Shown here: piece after piece, positions 6,569 to 16,021 of the stretch
Position numbering within the stretch: position 1 is the stretch's first letter
How the letters are laid out: every line of letters starts with the position of its first letter
Assembly (NCBI GenBank): GCA_029834535.1
Contig: JAQMWT010000194.1
Span: 1 to 31,221, forward strand
Length of the DNA stretch: 31,221 bases
DNA from: Chrysophaeum taylorii
Lineage: Eukaryota > Sar > Pelagophyceae > Pelagomonadales > Pelagomonadaceae
Direction of reading: 5' to 3'
Position numbers and translations under genes: made by a program
The notes under the pieces: model-generated
What the model was told of the DNA's origin: nothing
The model's database searches: none
The model's input: the letters and a program-made list of their open reading frames with translations, nothing else

Positions 6569-9500
6569 ACGGAAGACGATGATGCTGCCGTCGAGCAGCT
6601 ACGATATGAAGAACCGCCAAGCCGTCAGGATGAGACGAACGAGCGGAATGACGATGATGATAATGATGACAATGAAGAAGAGCACGATACAGAAGTTGAC
6701 GAGGAAGATGAGCTAGACTACAACGACGGCAAGCCCACGGAGAGACCGACGGGAGGACGATCGGCAGCTCCGTCAACGCGTGCAGAACCCCCGGACGCAA
6801 CGAAAATGAATGAGTTCTACGAGGCTCACTTGCGGGCATTACGCGAAGAGAACGAACGCGCGCAAGAACGACTTTTAAATCAAATAGGGGAAGAGAACGA
6901 ACGAAAAGAACGGCTACAACGGAAGGAGAAAGAAGAACTAATAGAGTAACTGCGTCGGGCCAACGACGAACGAAAAGAACTGCTACAACGGAAGGAGAAA
7001 GAAGAATTAAAAGAGCAACTGCGTAGGGCCAACGCTCGAGCAGACGCCTTCCAAGATCAAATAAGCTCGTTGACACGTGAAAGAGACGAGTTGCGTACGC
7101 CGAGTCGATCAAGGCGAGCGAGCAGCACGGAGTCCCGAGCTGAGGCGGAGCCGCCAACTACACGATCACGCGCGAAAGCTAGGAAGCCGCGCTATGAAGA
7201 CGATGATGAAGAAGAAAAGGAGGAGACGCGCGGCGACGGAAGGATCGACACCCAAGAGTTCTTGATGGGGTTTACAGATCGATTCGCCAGCGCGTGAGCT
7301 AAGCACGATCGCAACAAAGAGCGGCGATCAACCTCTGGATTAAAAACCGAAACTTTTAAACTGGTTCTCGATGGACGCGATCAGGACCAGTTCGATATAG
7401 ATGCGGGCGCGATGATGAGTACGTTAGCCGAAGACCATTTCAGCTTGGAGAAACTACGATATCTGCTTCCCGCGACCCTGCGCGACACAGTCACACCGAT
7501 TTTTCGAGAACACTTAAAGAAGTATGAAGACCTGTGTAAAGACCTCGATCACCCAGCGTCTTTCTATTTACGTCGGGATATCGACGATGAGGAGTACGGT
7601 TCCGTGGTACGACGGACACGACGATTGAACGAGAAGTATTGCCTCAAGATTTTGAAATATTTCCGAGAGAGTTGTCCGCTGCCGGTGACGGCAGAGGAAT
7701 CGTTACGAAAGTTACAATGCACGATCCAAGCGACCGTTCCGAAAGGCTCTGGAGAACGCCACGTTCATACATATTGCATTAAATTTCAGCAAGAGGCCAT
7801 GGCGTACTGTTCCGTGGCCAACCGAGATCTCAACGATGTGGAGATCATATCTTACTTGATACGCGGACTGGAGTCCAGCGAATTGAAATCCCTCGTGCGA
7901 ACGATGCGCAGCGGACACCCGACGACGTATAAGACGCTTACGTCTACGTTGTCGCTGATTACACGGCTCGAGAACGACTTCGCAACAGCCATGGCGGAGA
8001 AGAACAGCCAAAACTCAATGAACCCATCGAGCGGGAAGCCGCAGAAGCCACCGTCTGGACGCGGAGGACGGGCTCTCGCCTCGGGAACGAAAGATAAAAC
8101 GACGAAATATGAAGCATTACGCCTCGAAGAGAATCCGAGAAAGTGGTTCGAGAGGACGTGCAAAGACTGTGGGTTTTTCTTAGCGACCCACGACAAGGAT
8201 GAACACGGGAGCCGCGTCATTTGCAACCACGAGCCCGACGACTATTATGTAGCGATGTGCAAATACATCGAAGACGGCAGAAAGCCCATTTCGCGAGGAC
8301 GATGGGAGAGCCGACAAAGGAAAGATAATCACTCGCGTGACGATGGCAGTTCTAATGCCACCCTCGGTTCGAGCGCTGCTCAAGATATTCAGAGCAGACT
8401 CAATGATATGGGCACGCAGCTAACCACGGTTATGGATACCGTGAAGCACTTAACAGATGGACAGGGCCGATCGTCTTCGACACGACCGGGCCGTCGAGAT
8501 AGCCGGAGCCCCCGACGCCGCGACAAGAGCCGTAGCAGCTCGCGCCAGCGCCGACGGAAAGATAGCAGAAGCTCTAGCAGACATTCACGCCGCCGCCGGC
8601 GACGAAGATCTCGCGATCGAAATTCGGACGATGGTCGTTACCGGGAAGACTCGGGACATTCGTCTACAACGTTCGCATTTACGACCCCTTGCGGTCAACA
8701 TTTACCATTAGGAGTGACGGTGTACCCAAACACGGACACCCGCACCGACGACGCAGCCGACGCCCTTGCCGCGGCCGCATTCGAAGATCTTGCTCGCCCA
8801 CCGATGGACGAGCCACCCAACGACGTGCTGACCAATCGTCGGTCTTTAGCACAGATTTATGAGCAGATGTCGAGCGATGAGCTCGAAGATTCGAGCGAGG
8901 AACTCGAAGCTCCACGATACTGGGAAGGCGATTCAGATCTGGAAGATGAAGAAGCTACACTTTGTGAACCAGTGTCCGCGATAGCGTTATTTGACGAGTC
9001 GTCCACGGACGACCCACCGTTTATTTTTGACGAGGAAGCCCTCGATGCCATCTGCTTATCTTTGGACCCTCCAGAGACGACCGTTGGCGACCGAACTGGC
9101 TGTGAGCCAGACATGGATTTCTGCAGTGATAGCTTGTGCGCTCATTCGACTGACGAGACGACGACCAGCGCGAGTAATGCAGACGACGATCTTACGATAG
9201 AGTTGACGTCGGGGACGACGCCATCTTTTCCTGCGGACCCCCCCGAAACGGTTTCGGTTACTACGGATCGAGCCACGGATACGCCGCCGGAAGAAAAGGA
9301 TAGATTTAAGAAGAAGATTAGCAGCGTTCTCAAGTGGGATGAAGACGAGCCGACATGGAACCTGCAGGATTGGTGGACGAGAACTCAGACTTTCTTGCTA
9401 AAGAAGCCACCAGAACAACCGCTCAGCTACGGACTCGAAGCCGCAGCCGACACGGAACCGATCGCCGATGATGGTGAGGATCAACCGGCGACGAATGAAT

Positions 9501-9794
9501 TCACAGATGCATTCTGGAACGACGAAATGAATGATTTATGGGAGGGGTCGTTTGCTTCCAAGAACTACGAAGACCAGGATCCCCTACCAGCGCTGATTCC
9601 CGCTGAGATTGTCTTGGAGGAAGAGCGGAAGCCGCCAGATAAAGAGGCTGACCCGAGCGTTATGGCGAATACGCCAACAACAGATGATACGAAAGCTCAA
9701 GCCGCGGTATCGATGCCCAACCCCGGAGAGGAGCGAGTCAGAGCCCGATGTGCTCACACTTCGTTGACACCGCGAGACGGCAAGACGATCGAAG
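6569..9794 (+). pseudogene. gag: gag of copy 1, broken by nonsense codons
   Basis: Aligned with copy 2, Gag should start at the codon 6569-6571, which is ACG here and ATG in copy 2 (21805). Order of parts: Asp/Glu-rich N-terminus; a coiled coil from about 6806; a capsid-like region from about 7412; a CKDCG...H...C patch near 8160-8225 that may bind zinc; an Arg/Ser-rich stretch at about 8470-8640; then a long acidic C-terminal region. Lesions: TAA at 6947-6949 (CAA in the duplicated unit), TGA at 7295-7297 (TTA in copy 2), and a 69-bp in-frame tandem duplication in the coiled coil (6899-6967, 6968-7036). The part from 7412 on is uninterrupted until the deletion junction at 9791-9794. A Gag role (RNA packaging, capsid) is inferred from position and composition. 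Confidence 0.75.
8464..8640 (+). other. SR-rich domain coding stretch in Gag
   Basis: Codes for dense Arg-Ser dipeptides (SRSPRRRDKSRSSSR and similar), conserved in copy 2 at about 23633-23809. It probably substitutes for or supplements a nucleocapsid in binding RNA. In host proteins such tracts mediate phosphorylation-dependent RNA and splicing-factor contacts. That the element uses it for nuclear retention or splicing control is speculation. Confidence 0.6.
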
Positions 9795-10482
9795 GTCAGA
9801 AGAAGATGAAAAGAAATGCCGCGAGATCACCGAAGCGGATATCCGCCGCCGATATGAAAAGGTTCAATGGCTTCCAATCACTTATCGCAAGGTGGTGATG
9901 CTGTTCAGTGGAGCCGGAGGCAGTACTTTAGGTCTCCAACGAGCCAACGAAATGTGTGGGACGTCGTTTCGAGTCGTGCTAGCCCTCGACGCGTCGGACG
10001 CCGCCAACCAGATACACCACAAGAACTTTCCGAACATTCCTGTGGTGCAGCACACACTGTGTGGTCGCTATGTTACAACCTTACGGTTGATCGAATCTTA
10101 TTTACCCTACGCGGAATGTTCGTCGTCGATGTGTATCGCGTCGCCACCCTGCGTACACTCCGCTCTGTGCAACTTGACCTCCAGAGATGTTGGGAAAGGA
10201 GTCACCGCTACCCACTGGACGATGAAATTATGCAAGATGGCTGGTTTCTTCATGTGGTTGATAGAGCAGGAGGCTTCGATTATTTCTTTCGTTGCACGTT
10301 TGCACCCTTACGTGTACGTCGTCAATTTTTACGACATAACTCCCAGTTTGATGAGCTGTCGCGTGCGATTGTTGGTTTCCAGCCATCCGCTCCATTTGCG
10401 CGCAGTTCCAAAGACTTGCAAGAATATGCAGCAAGAGTTCGCCGCAGCACTTGGCTACGCCGACGAACGACATTTACTTTAG
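9748..10482 (+). CDS. C5-cytosine DNA methyltransferase domain carried by the retrotransposon
   Basis: Transfers a methyl group from S-adenosylmethionine to C5 of cytosine, if active. Motif I is FSGAGGSTLGLQRA at residues 53-66 (SAM binding). ALDASDAANQIHHKNFP is the motif II-III region. SPPC with the catalytic Cys at residue 135 (codon 10150-10152) is motif IV. SCRVRLLVSS around R205-R207 resembles the QxRxRV motif VIII. A WLIEQ peptide may be a degenerate ENV motif VI, so the active-site Glu is uncertain. QEFAAALGYADE resembles motif IX. At 244 residues it is short for the family, with a reduced target-recognition part. The frame ends at TAG (10480-10482), where copy 2 has CAG; beyond it the same frame continues. 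The N-terminal 15 or so codons precede the deletion junction and are not native to the domain. It would be made as part of a polyprotein with protease and RT. Confidence 0.85.
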   Translation: MCSHFVDTARRQDDRRSEEDEKKCREITEADIRRRYEKVQWLPITYRKVVMLFSGAGGSTLGLQRANEMCGTSFRVVLALDASDAANQIHHKNFPNIPVVQHTLCGRYVTTLRLIESYLPYAECSSSMCIASPPCVHSALCNLTSRDVGKGVTATHWTMKLCKMAGFFMWLIEQEASIISFVARLHPYVYVVNFYDITPSLMSCRVRLLVSSHPLHLRAVPKTCKNMQQEFAAALGYADERHLL

Positions 10483-11009
10483 ATGAACAATTTAGGATCA
10501 TCACGAGCCGCGACAGACGCAGCTTACACCGTTGCGCGTGTCCCGCTTCGCGTAGGACCGCACCGTTCCGATTACAGATCTCTGAATCTGAAAATGACTT
10601 CGGAGTTGCTGACTATGCCCCTTGATTTTGATTGGGCCGGCTTCTCCAGGACGACCTCGTTGAAACACTTGGCGTCCGTCGTGCCACCTGACACTATGGC
10701 CTTATTAGTACTCGATCTGCACAACGCTGTGACCAAGGAATTTCACCTGAGCGGCGAAGCTTTGCCGTCGGCGTTGAGTCCTGCAGACCGACCGTTTGAT
10801 TATTATTTGCAAATTGATGAAACCACCCTTCGTCACGTACAAGTTCCGCTGTTAAACACGCGCACACGTGTCGTAAGATGGGTGTCGACTGATGAACTCC
10901 AAGATCACACTAAATGGACACCTCCAGAGGTACCGTTGATTCCGCCTGCAACAGATGAGCCGGGGACGTCTCATGCTTCTTCTGCTGCCCCCCCCCCCGA
11001 CAACCAAAT
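10483..11009 (+). CDS. linker between methyltransferase and reverse transcriptase
   Basis: Continues the methyltransferase frame after the amber codon and stays open to 11115. It starts MNNLG and contains a folded-looking middle part (around 10610-10900) followed by a Pro/Ser/Ala-rich hinge. Part may be the methyltransferase C-terminus (motif X), which is not visible upstream. No other domain recognised. The pol frame takes over at the C11 run (10988-10998). In copy 2 the run is C6, which joins the two frames, so the ancestral polyprotein was probably continuous here. Confidence 0.6.
10988..10998 (+). other. C11 homopolymer causing a frame change
   Basis: Eleven C in copy 1 against six in copy 2 (27897-27902). 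A difference of five shifts the frame between linker and RT. Replication slippage is the simplest cause; programmed or transcriptional slippage on the C run is an untested alternative. Confidence 0.6.
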
Positions 11010-14000
11010 TTGGACGTTCCGCCAGATCCTGAGCAAAATCGGGAAACGAAGATTAAGAGCGAGCCGAGTGTTCGTGTCAAAGGCGAGAGGATCAACAAAA
11101 GCCACCCGGAAGTGAAACTAAAATATGAGAAAAAGTTCGATGTGCCATGGAAAGATGCGCCGCGCGATGCTGAGGGTGCACCGCTGCCGCAAACTCCCGA
11201 GCATGTCAAGGATAACGAAGCAATGAAAGTTAAAATTCCTACGAAGGAAGAAGTTGACAAGGTTGTGCAGGAGCTGGGAATTCCTGACAATCCGCACTTA
11301 GATGACGAGGCGAAACTGATGCTCCGTCACTGTGCGCAATATTCTTGGGCCTTTTTGGACCCGATTATGAGACCTGTGGACTCGCCTCCTGTGTCTCTAC
11401 GATTCAAAGACGCGAATCCGCGACCGATTAAGATGACGCCCTACCGATTGACGCCTGCGAAGCTCGATTGTCTCCGCAAGCAGATCAGCGAGTGGTGCCG
11501 AGATGGAGTCATTCGTCCGGCCAACTCACCCTGGGGCTTTCCTGTGTTGATGCTTCCGAAGAAAGGAGCTGAGATTGGAACGTCCAACGCGTTCCGTGCT
11601 GCAGTTGACTTACGTCAGCTCAACGATCAATTGGTCAATGACAGTTGGCCGAACATTCGACAAGATGATGCTTTAGCTTTTCTCGCCATGAGACGATGGC
11701 GGACATGCATCGATATTAGATGGGGATACCACAACATTCGTTTGGATCCGGCAGCGCAGGACGCTGTCACGATGGTTAGCCCACTTGGCGCTCATAGTTT
11801 CTTGCGATTACCTCTAGGTGTGAAGACGGCCGGAGCTCTTTTCTGCAAGCAAATTGCGAGCGACCTTTCGAAATGGATGTATCAAGACTTGGTTGCGTTT
11901 GTTGACGATATTATGATGGGATCCGACGATCTTCATCGACATTTACAAGTTTTGATCGAAGTGATGTGTCATTTGGCACAGAGAGGGTACAGCGGTCGAA
12001 CCGCGAAGTTCCACCTTCTCAAGGATGATATAGAATTTCTGGGACACATTTCTACCCCAGAAGGCTTGAAGCCGAATCCGAAGACGCTGGAAGCACTGCA
12101 GAAGATGCCGATTCCAGGTACTTTGCCGAATACTTCCCCGAAGACCCAGATACGCTCTTTCATCGGCATGAGTAATTATTGCCGGCGATATGTGAAGGGC
12201 TATTCGAAGATTGTGGAACCGCTAAGACGATTATGCCTCGAAGGTGTAAAGTTCGAGTGGACGCCCGAGTGTCAGAAAGCTTGGGATACGATTATTGAAG
12301 CTTTGGTTGATTCCCGTGGAGTCTACCACCCCGATTATGATCTGCCTTTTCAGATCCGGTCCGATGCTTCCAAGGATGAACTTGGAGCATATCTCTTCCA
12401 GATTGTCGAAGTTAAGGACGATGCCGGAAGAGTGACTCGAGAAGAACGAGTGATTGAATATTGGAGCCGAGCTGTGCCGAAGGAGATGCGGAATTACGAG
12501 CCCCGTCGGCTAGAGCTGCTGGCAGTTATACTTTCTCTAGAGCACTTTCGAGCCTACATCGAAGGGCACCATACTGTTTTGGAGACCGATCACCGAAATT
12601 TGACGTTTTTACGTAAGGCGACGCACTCGTCTGGGCAGCTTGCTCGTTGGGCGATGCGCCTCGCCAATTTTGACCCTGAACTTGGTTACAAGCCGGTAAA
12701 GTCACCGGGAATGAGTATCCCTGACTGTCTCTCCCGCAACCCGATAGATCATGTCATCGAGACTGACGAATTTGGAGAACCTTTGAACCACGCGTATTTA
12801 GTGTTCCAAGAGTTTCCCCGACCTGTTGATGACCGAGGAGTTCCCGTCTCCGGCTGCCACTTCATGATGTCGTTTATTACGACCGAACTGCCGGAAGACG
12901 AGGAAAAAGATCCTGAAATGGATCCGACGAAATTGGCTACGTCTCACGCTACGAGACAACGTCGGAAGAACCGTGCGCGCGATGAGCCACAGATCTTCAA
13001 GGACGCAGCCGCATACAAAGATTATATCGATAAGATACCCGATAATATGACGCTCGCTGAGATCGCACGTGAGCAAGAATCTGATGCTACTTGCGAGGAT
13101 ATTCGCTACCTAATGGCCCACGGTCAGACGCCGCGACGTTCCCGAGCGAACGAACGATTCGAAGTCGTTAAAGACGTTCTTTACCGCATTTCTACTGATT
13201 TGCACCCGATGATTGTTGCACCTGCTACGTTGCGCAAGCGCATTATTCGACTCTACCATGACACTCCGGTTAACGGTGGTCATATGGGACGTCACAGTAC
13301 TGTCCAGGCTATCCAAGAACGATTTTGGTGGCCTCACATGTCGAACGAAGTTGGAGTCTTCATTTCTGAATGTTTAGTTTGCCAGAAAGCTCGTACGCCT
13401 GAGCCGAAACGAGCTGGACTCTTGCAGCAGCCCGTCTACGATGGTGATGGTGCTGTTCTCTGCATGGATTTATTTGGACCCTTGCCCAGCGCTGGTCCCG
13501 AGACGTATCTTCTAGTATTTTTTGATCCGTTCTCGCATTTCTTGATTCTGGGTGTTTTAAACGATAAGACTGCTGAGTCTGTCCTCGAGTCTTTTGTCAT
13601 TAACATCCTCCTCAAGGGCTACTTGCCCCAGATGATTCGTACCGACAACGGTAAGGAGTTCGTGAGCAAGTTGATGCGCGAGTTTTGCCATCTCTTTAAC
13701 AGACGATACCAAACTACGATTCCTTATCATGCCCAGTCGAATCCGGCTGAGCGTGTCAACCGATTTATCAAGGCCTTCCTCCGTGCTTGCCTTCAGGGCC
13801 GGAACATTGCGGATTGGCCTGACTTTGCTCATTATATTGCGTTTTGCCACAACCGCAAGTTTATTCCAGGCACGCAGATTTCTCCCTTTATGCTGCGCCT
13901 GAACCGTCAGCCGATGCTACCGACTGACTACACGCTTATAGATTTCGATACACGATTATTGCCGAAGACTCGCTCTGATGCAGTTGCCGAAACTCGTGAA

Positions 14001-14504
14001 CGATTGAAATATTATACAAAGATCGTCCGCGAGGCTCGTGATAAAGCTTTGAAGAAACAGCGATTGGCTTACAATGCTGATCATGTTGATGTTGAATACA
14101 AGGAAGGATCGCACGTTTTGCTCTACATTCCTTTCCTTCAGAACAAACTTCGACCGGAATGGCGAGGGCCGTTTATTATCAAGGAACGCCTTTCCCCGGT
14201 CACCTATAGGATTGAGTCTCTCGACTCTCCGCCCGAAGAACGACGTGTTCATGTTAGTCAGATCACGCCTGTGATGGTACCTCCGATCGTTGATCAAGCC
14301 ATCCGCAAACCCGAAGAAACCTTCCGTGATGATTATCAGCACGGTAAGTTTGTTGTTTTCCGGATTCCTGACCGGAAGCGCTCTGATTGGCGCAAGAAGA
14401 TTTATATTGCTGAAGTTTACGAGCTTTGCGATTACCAAAATGATCGTGTTGCTCTACATTTCTATTCTGATTTGGGTCCGAACGATGATGTCGCTTATTT
14501 CTAG
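11010..14504 (+). CDS. pol: pol: reverse transcriptase - RNase H - integrase
   Basis: Copies element RNA into DNA and integrates it. Open for 1164 codons from a TTG at 11010; it is expected as a polyprotein continuation, so this is not a true start. RT: D235 in DIRWGYH (motif A) and FVDD with D299-D300 (motif C). RNase H: D452 (SDASKDELG), E502 (RRLELLAV) and D527 (ETDHRNL). Integrase zinc finger: H750, H758, C788, C791. Integrase core: D820 (CMDLFGPL), D879 (RTDNGKEF) and E914 (NPAERVNRF), with 34 residues between the last two. A GPF-type module (EWRGPFIIKE) follows near residue 1050, with no chromodomain. The order RT-RH-INT is that of Ty3/gypsy. All catalytic residues are present, so this domain set could be active although upstream parts of copy 1 are broken. 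Ends with TAG 135 bp before the 3' LTR. Confidence 0.93.
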   Translation: MDVPPDPEQNRETKIKSEPSVRVKGERINKSHPEVKLKYEKKFDVPWKDAPRDAEGAPLPQTPEHVKDNEAMKVKIPTKEEVDKVVQELGIPDNPHLDDEAKLMLRHCAQYSWAFLDPIMRPVDSPPVSLRFKDANPRPIKMTPYRLTPAKLDCLRKQISEWCRDGVIRPANSPWGFPVLMLPKKGAEIGTSNAFRAAVDLRQLNDQLVNDSWPNIRQDDALAFLAMRRWRTCIDIRWGYHNIRLDPAAQDAVTMVSPLGAHSFLRLPLGVKTAGALFCKQIASDLSKWMYQDLVAFVDDIMMGSDDLHRHLQVLIEVMCHLAQRGYSGRTAKFHLLKDDIEFLGHISTPEGLKPNPKTLEALQKMPIPGTLPNTSPKTQIRSFIGMSNYCRRYVKGYSKIVEPLRRLCLEGVKFEWTPECQKAWDTIIEALVDSRGVYHPDYDLPFQIRSDASKDELGAYLFQIVEVKDDAGRVTREERVIEYWSRAVPKEMRNYEPRRLELLAVILSLEHFRAYIEGHHTVLETDHRNLTFLRKATHSSGQLARWAMRLANFDPELGYKPVKSPGMSIPDCLSRNPIDHVIETDEFGEPLNHAYLVFQEFPRPVDDRGVPVSGCHFMMSFITTELPEDEEKDPEMDPTKLATSHATRQRRKNRARDEPQIFKDAAAYKDYIDKIPDNMTLAEIAREQESDATCEDIRYLMAHGQTPRRSRANERFEVVKDVLYRISTDLHPMIVAPATLRKRIIRLYHDTPVNGGHMGRHSTVQAIQERFWWPHMSNEVGVFISECLVCQKARTPEPKRAGLLQQPVYDGDGAVLCMDLFGPLPSAGPETYLLVFFDPFSHFLILGVLNDKTAESVLESFVINILLKGYLPQMIRTDNGKEFVSKLMREFCHLFNRRYQTTIPYHAQSNPAERVNRFIKAFLRACLQGRNIADWPDFAHYIAFCHNRKFIPGTQISPFMLRLNRQPMLPTDYTLIDFDTRLLPKTRSDAVAETRERLKYYTKIVREARDKALKKQRLAYNADHVDVEYKEGSHVLLYIPFLQNKLRPEWRGPFIIKERLSPVTYRIESLDSPPEERRVHVSQITPVMVPPIVDQAIRKPEETFRDDYQHGKFVVFRIPDRKRSDWRKKIYIAEVYELCDYQNDRVALHFYSDLGPNDDVAYF

Positions 14505-14639
14505 CCGACCTCTCACCTTTCGCACCGCAAGCTCAAGCCCGAGTTCAGAAGATTCGTTCACGAGATGCTCGTAAGGCGAAGCCGCGCTCCTCGCGCTAGC
14601 ACCTCGCTGGGGCAGCTCGAATTCTTACCAGGGGAGTCC
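14505..14639 (+). other. 3' untranslated stretch with short polypurine tract
   Basis: 135 bp between pol and the 3' LTR. AGGGGAG at 14630-14636, three bases before the LTR, is the best candidate for the polypurine tract that primes plus-strand DNA synthesis. It is short, so the exact primer is uncertain. Confidence 0.5.
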
Positions 14640-14977
14640 TGTGGCGGCAACTCCCGCTTCCTAAGGCTTACTCCTCTTCTAGCCCCCCCCCTTATCAGGC
14701 GCACCCTACTCCGTTCTGATGATGTCAGTGTTCTCTATGACATCATCTTCCTTTTCCGTGACGTGCGTCACCCTGATTTCTGTTCTTCGATATATCCTTG
14801 ATCATAAAGCAACAGCCGATCCTCAAGTTGTGAGGACCAGGCACGGAGGTTGTTTGTGGTCGTGTGGCGGGAGAACGGCCATCCTCGTCCAGTGACCCCA
14901 CTAAGGGTACGGACGCGATCGGCGAGCCAGGATTCGAAGGCACGCCAGGTAGCCCCTAAAATTCTCCTTACGCCACA
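14640..14977 (+). repeat. 3' LTR of copy 1
   Basis: 338 bp, TGTGGCG...CGCCACA. Retains the perfect 10-bp inverted repeat at 14718-14747 and GTGACG-TG-CGTCAC at 14758-14771. See the 5' LTR for the all-transition differences. Confidence 0.93.
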
Positions 14978-16021
14978 GGGACCAATGAGTCGCCGAGTTA
15001 GCTCCACATGCAGGGGCTAGTTTCGCGAAGCTCTCAAGTTGGCTTGAACTTCGCTCATGTAACGCGTGATGGAATGGTTGTTCACACTACCCGTGGCACT
15101 TTTCAGCCCGAAGGACATGATCACCATCCGAGCCTTCTTGCCGCCCAGGCCAGGCGCCCGCCGCGCCTTCTGATAGCGCTTCTCACAAGCTTCTACTACC
15201 ATTGGAACTTTGGCAAGGCCGTGGACAATGGAGATCTGTCGGCAATGTATCGTGGCTGGTACGACAACTGGTTCGTTGAGGAGGTTAAGGAGATGGCAGC
15301 GTTCTGGTAGACGACTCGGCTCATCCCTTCCTTTGTCTCGTCGAGGGATGTCTACATTCTACATACTCCGCTGGCATGTCGCCGACGAAACTCACGACGA
15401 TGGTGATGGCAATGACGTTGGTCCATCCGAGGACGGCGAGCTGTGGCGCGCGATTCTGCCTCTGCCACTTATTTTATGACCTCGAACAGTGCGAACGCCC
15501 TTGACTCGCTTGACTTCCCTGCTTTCGCCGAGTTGTGGAAGGCCCACGTCGCAGGCCTCGAGCCTTCGAAGACTTCTCTTTCTGACTCTTCTGAAAGACG
15601 GCTAGTATCCAACGGCAGTATCACAAGGAGCACCTGCGTTTGTTCATTATCACCGAAACATCGTTTTGTCAGCGCCGGACGCGACGTCGACGACCCGTGA
15701 TGAAAACGTACTCCTCCGCGCACATCTCCGCGAGCCGTGGTGCGCTGAGGCGACGCCTTCCGTGAACCGACGGGGCAATTGTCTCTCATTTGGAAACAGG
15801 TCGCCCTAGTGTCAGCGTCCAACGCACCCGCTTTCAGTCTCGACGACCCAGTTCAAGCGCCTTCGACCCCAACTGCTGCGGGCACCAGGCTCCTCCCGCA
15901 GATGGCTCAAGTCCTCATTCAAGACCCTCAAGTCATCAACGCACCACTTATCGACACAACCCTCGAGGCTAGACTAACCCGATGCTCACCACAGTTCTCC
16001 TTTCTGCTCGACGCTCGGACT
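14978..16021. other. no recognisable gene; scattered ORFs of 60-118 codons
   Basis: Plus-strand ORFs at 15008-15310, 15443-15700 and 15779-16075 and minus ORFs at 15017-15202 and 15469-15822 overlap one another. Parts of 15008-15310 (ending in a Trp/Tyr-rich stretch) read like protein, but competing frames on both strands look no worse. It may be a decayed gene or old element split by frameshifts. I cannot name a family. Confidence 0.3.

Larger units (their letters stand above)
5765..14977 (+). mobile_element. LTR retrotransposon, Ty3/gypsy type, encoding a DNA cytosine methyltransferase (copy 1)
   Basis: A full-length element of 9213 bp bounded by two LTRs that begin TGTGGCG and end CGCCACA. 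Inside are a tRNA primer-binding site, a leader ORF, a gag region, a C5-cytosine methyltransferase domain, a linker, and a long pol with RT, RNase H and integrase in that order, which places it in Ty3/gypsy rather than Ty1/copia. The bases flanking it are GGGGC on the left (5760-5764) and GGGAC on the right (14978-14982), a 5-bp target duplication with one transition. It is defective. Gag has nonsense codons, the protease segment present in copy 2 is deleted, an amber codon lies between methyltransferase and linker, and a C11 run shifts frame before RT. Comparison with copy 2 (from 21004) allows each lesion to be assigned. Confidence 0.92.

Noticed and set aside
6473..10482. Reassigned UAG codon in this organism
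   Set aside because: TAG also ends pol and gag where stops are expected, other in-gag stops are TAA and TGA, and the two host genes end in TAA; simple mutation is more economical.
10483..10625. Arginine-rich continuation of the methyltransferase in copy 2 (to 27548) as its real C-terminus
   Set aside because: It depends on an extra G in copy 2; the copy 1 frame continues for more than 200 codons into the RT linker.
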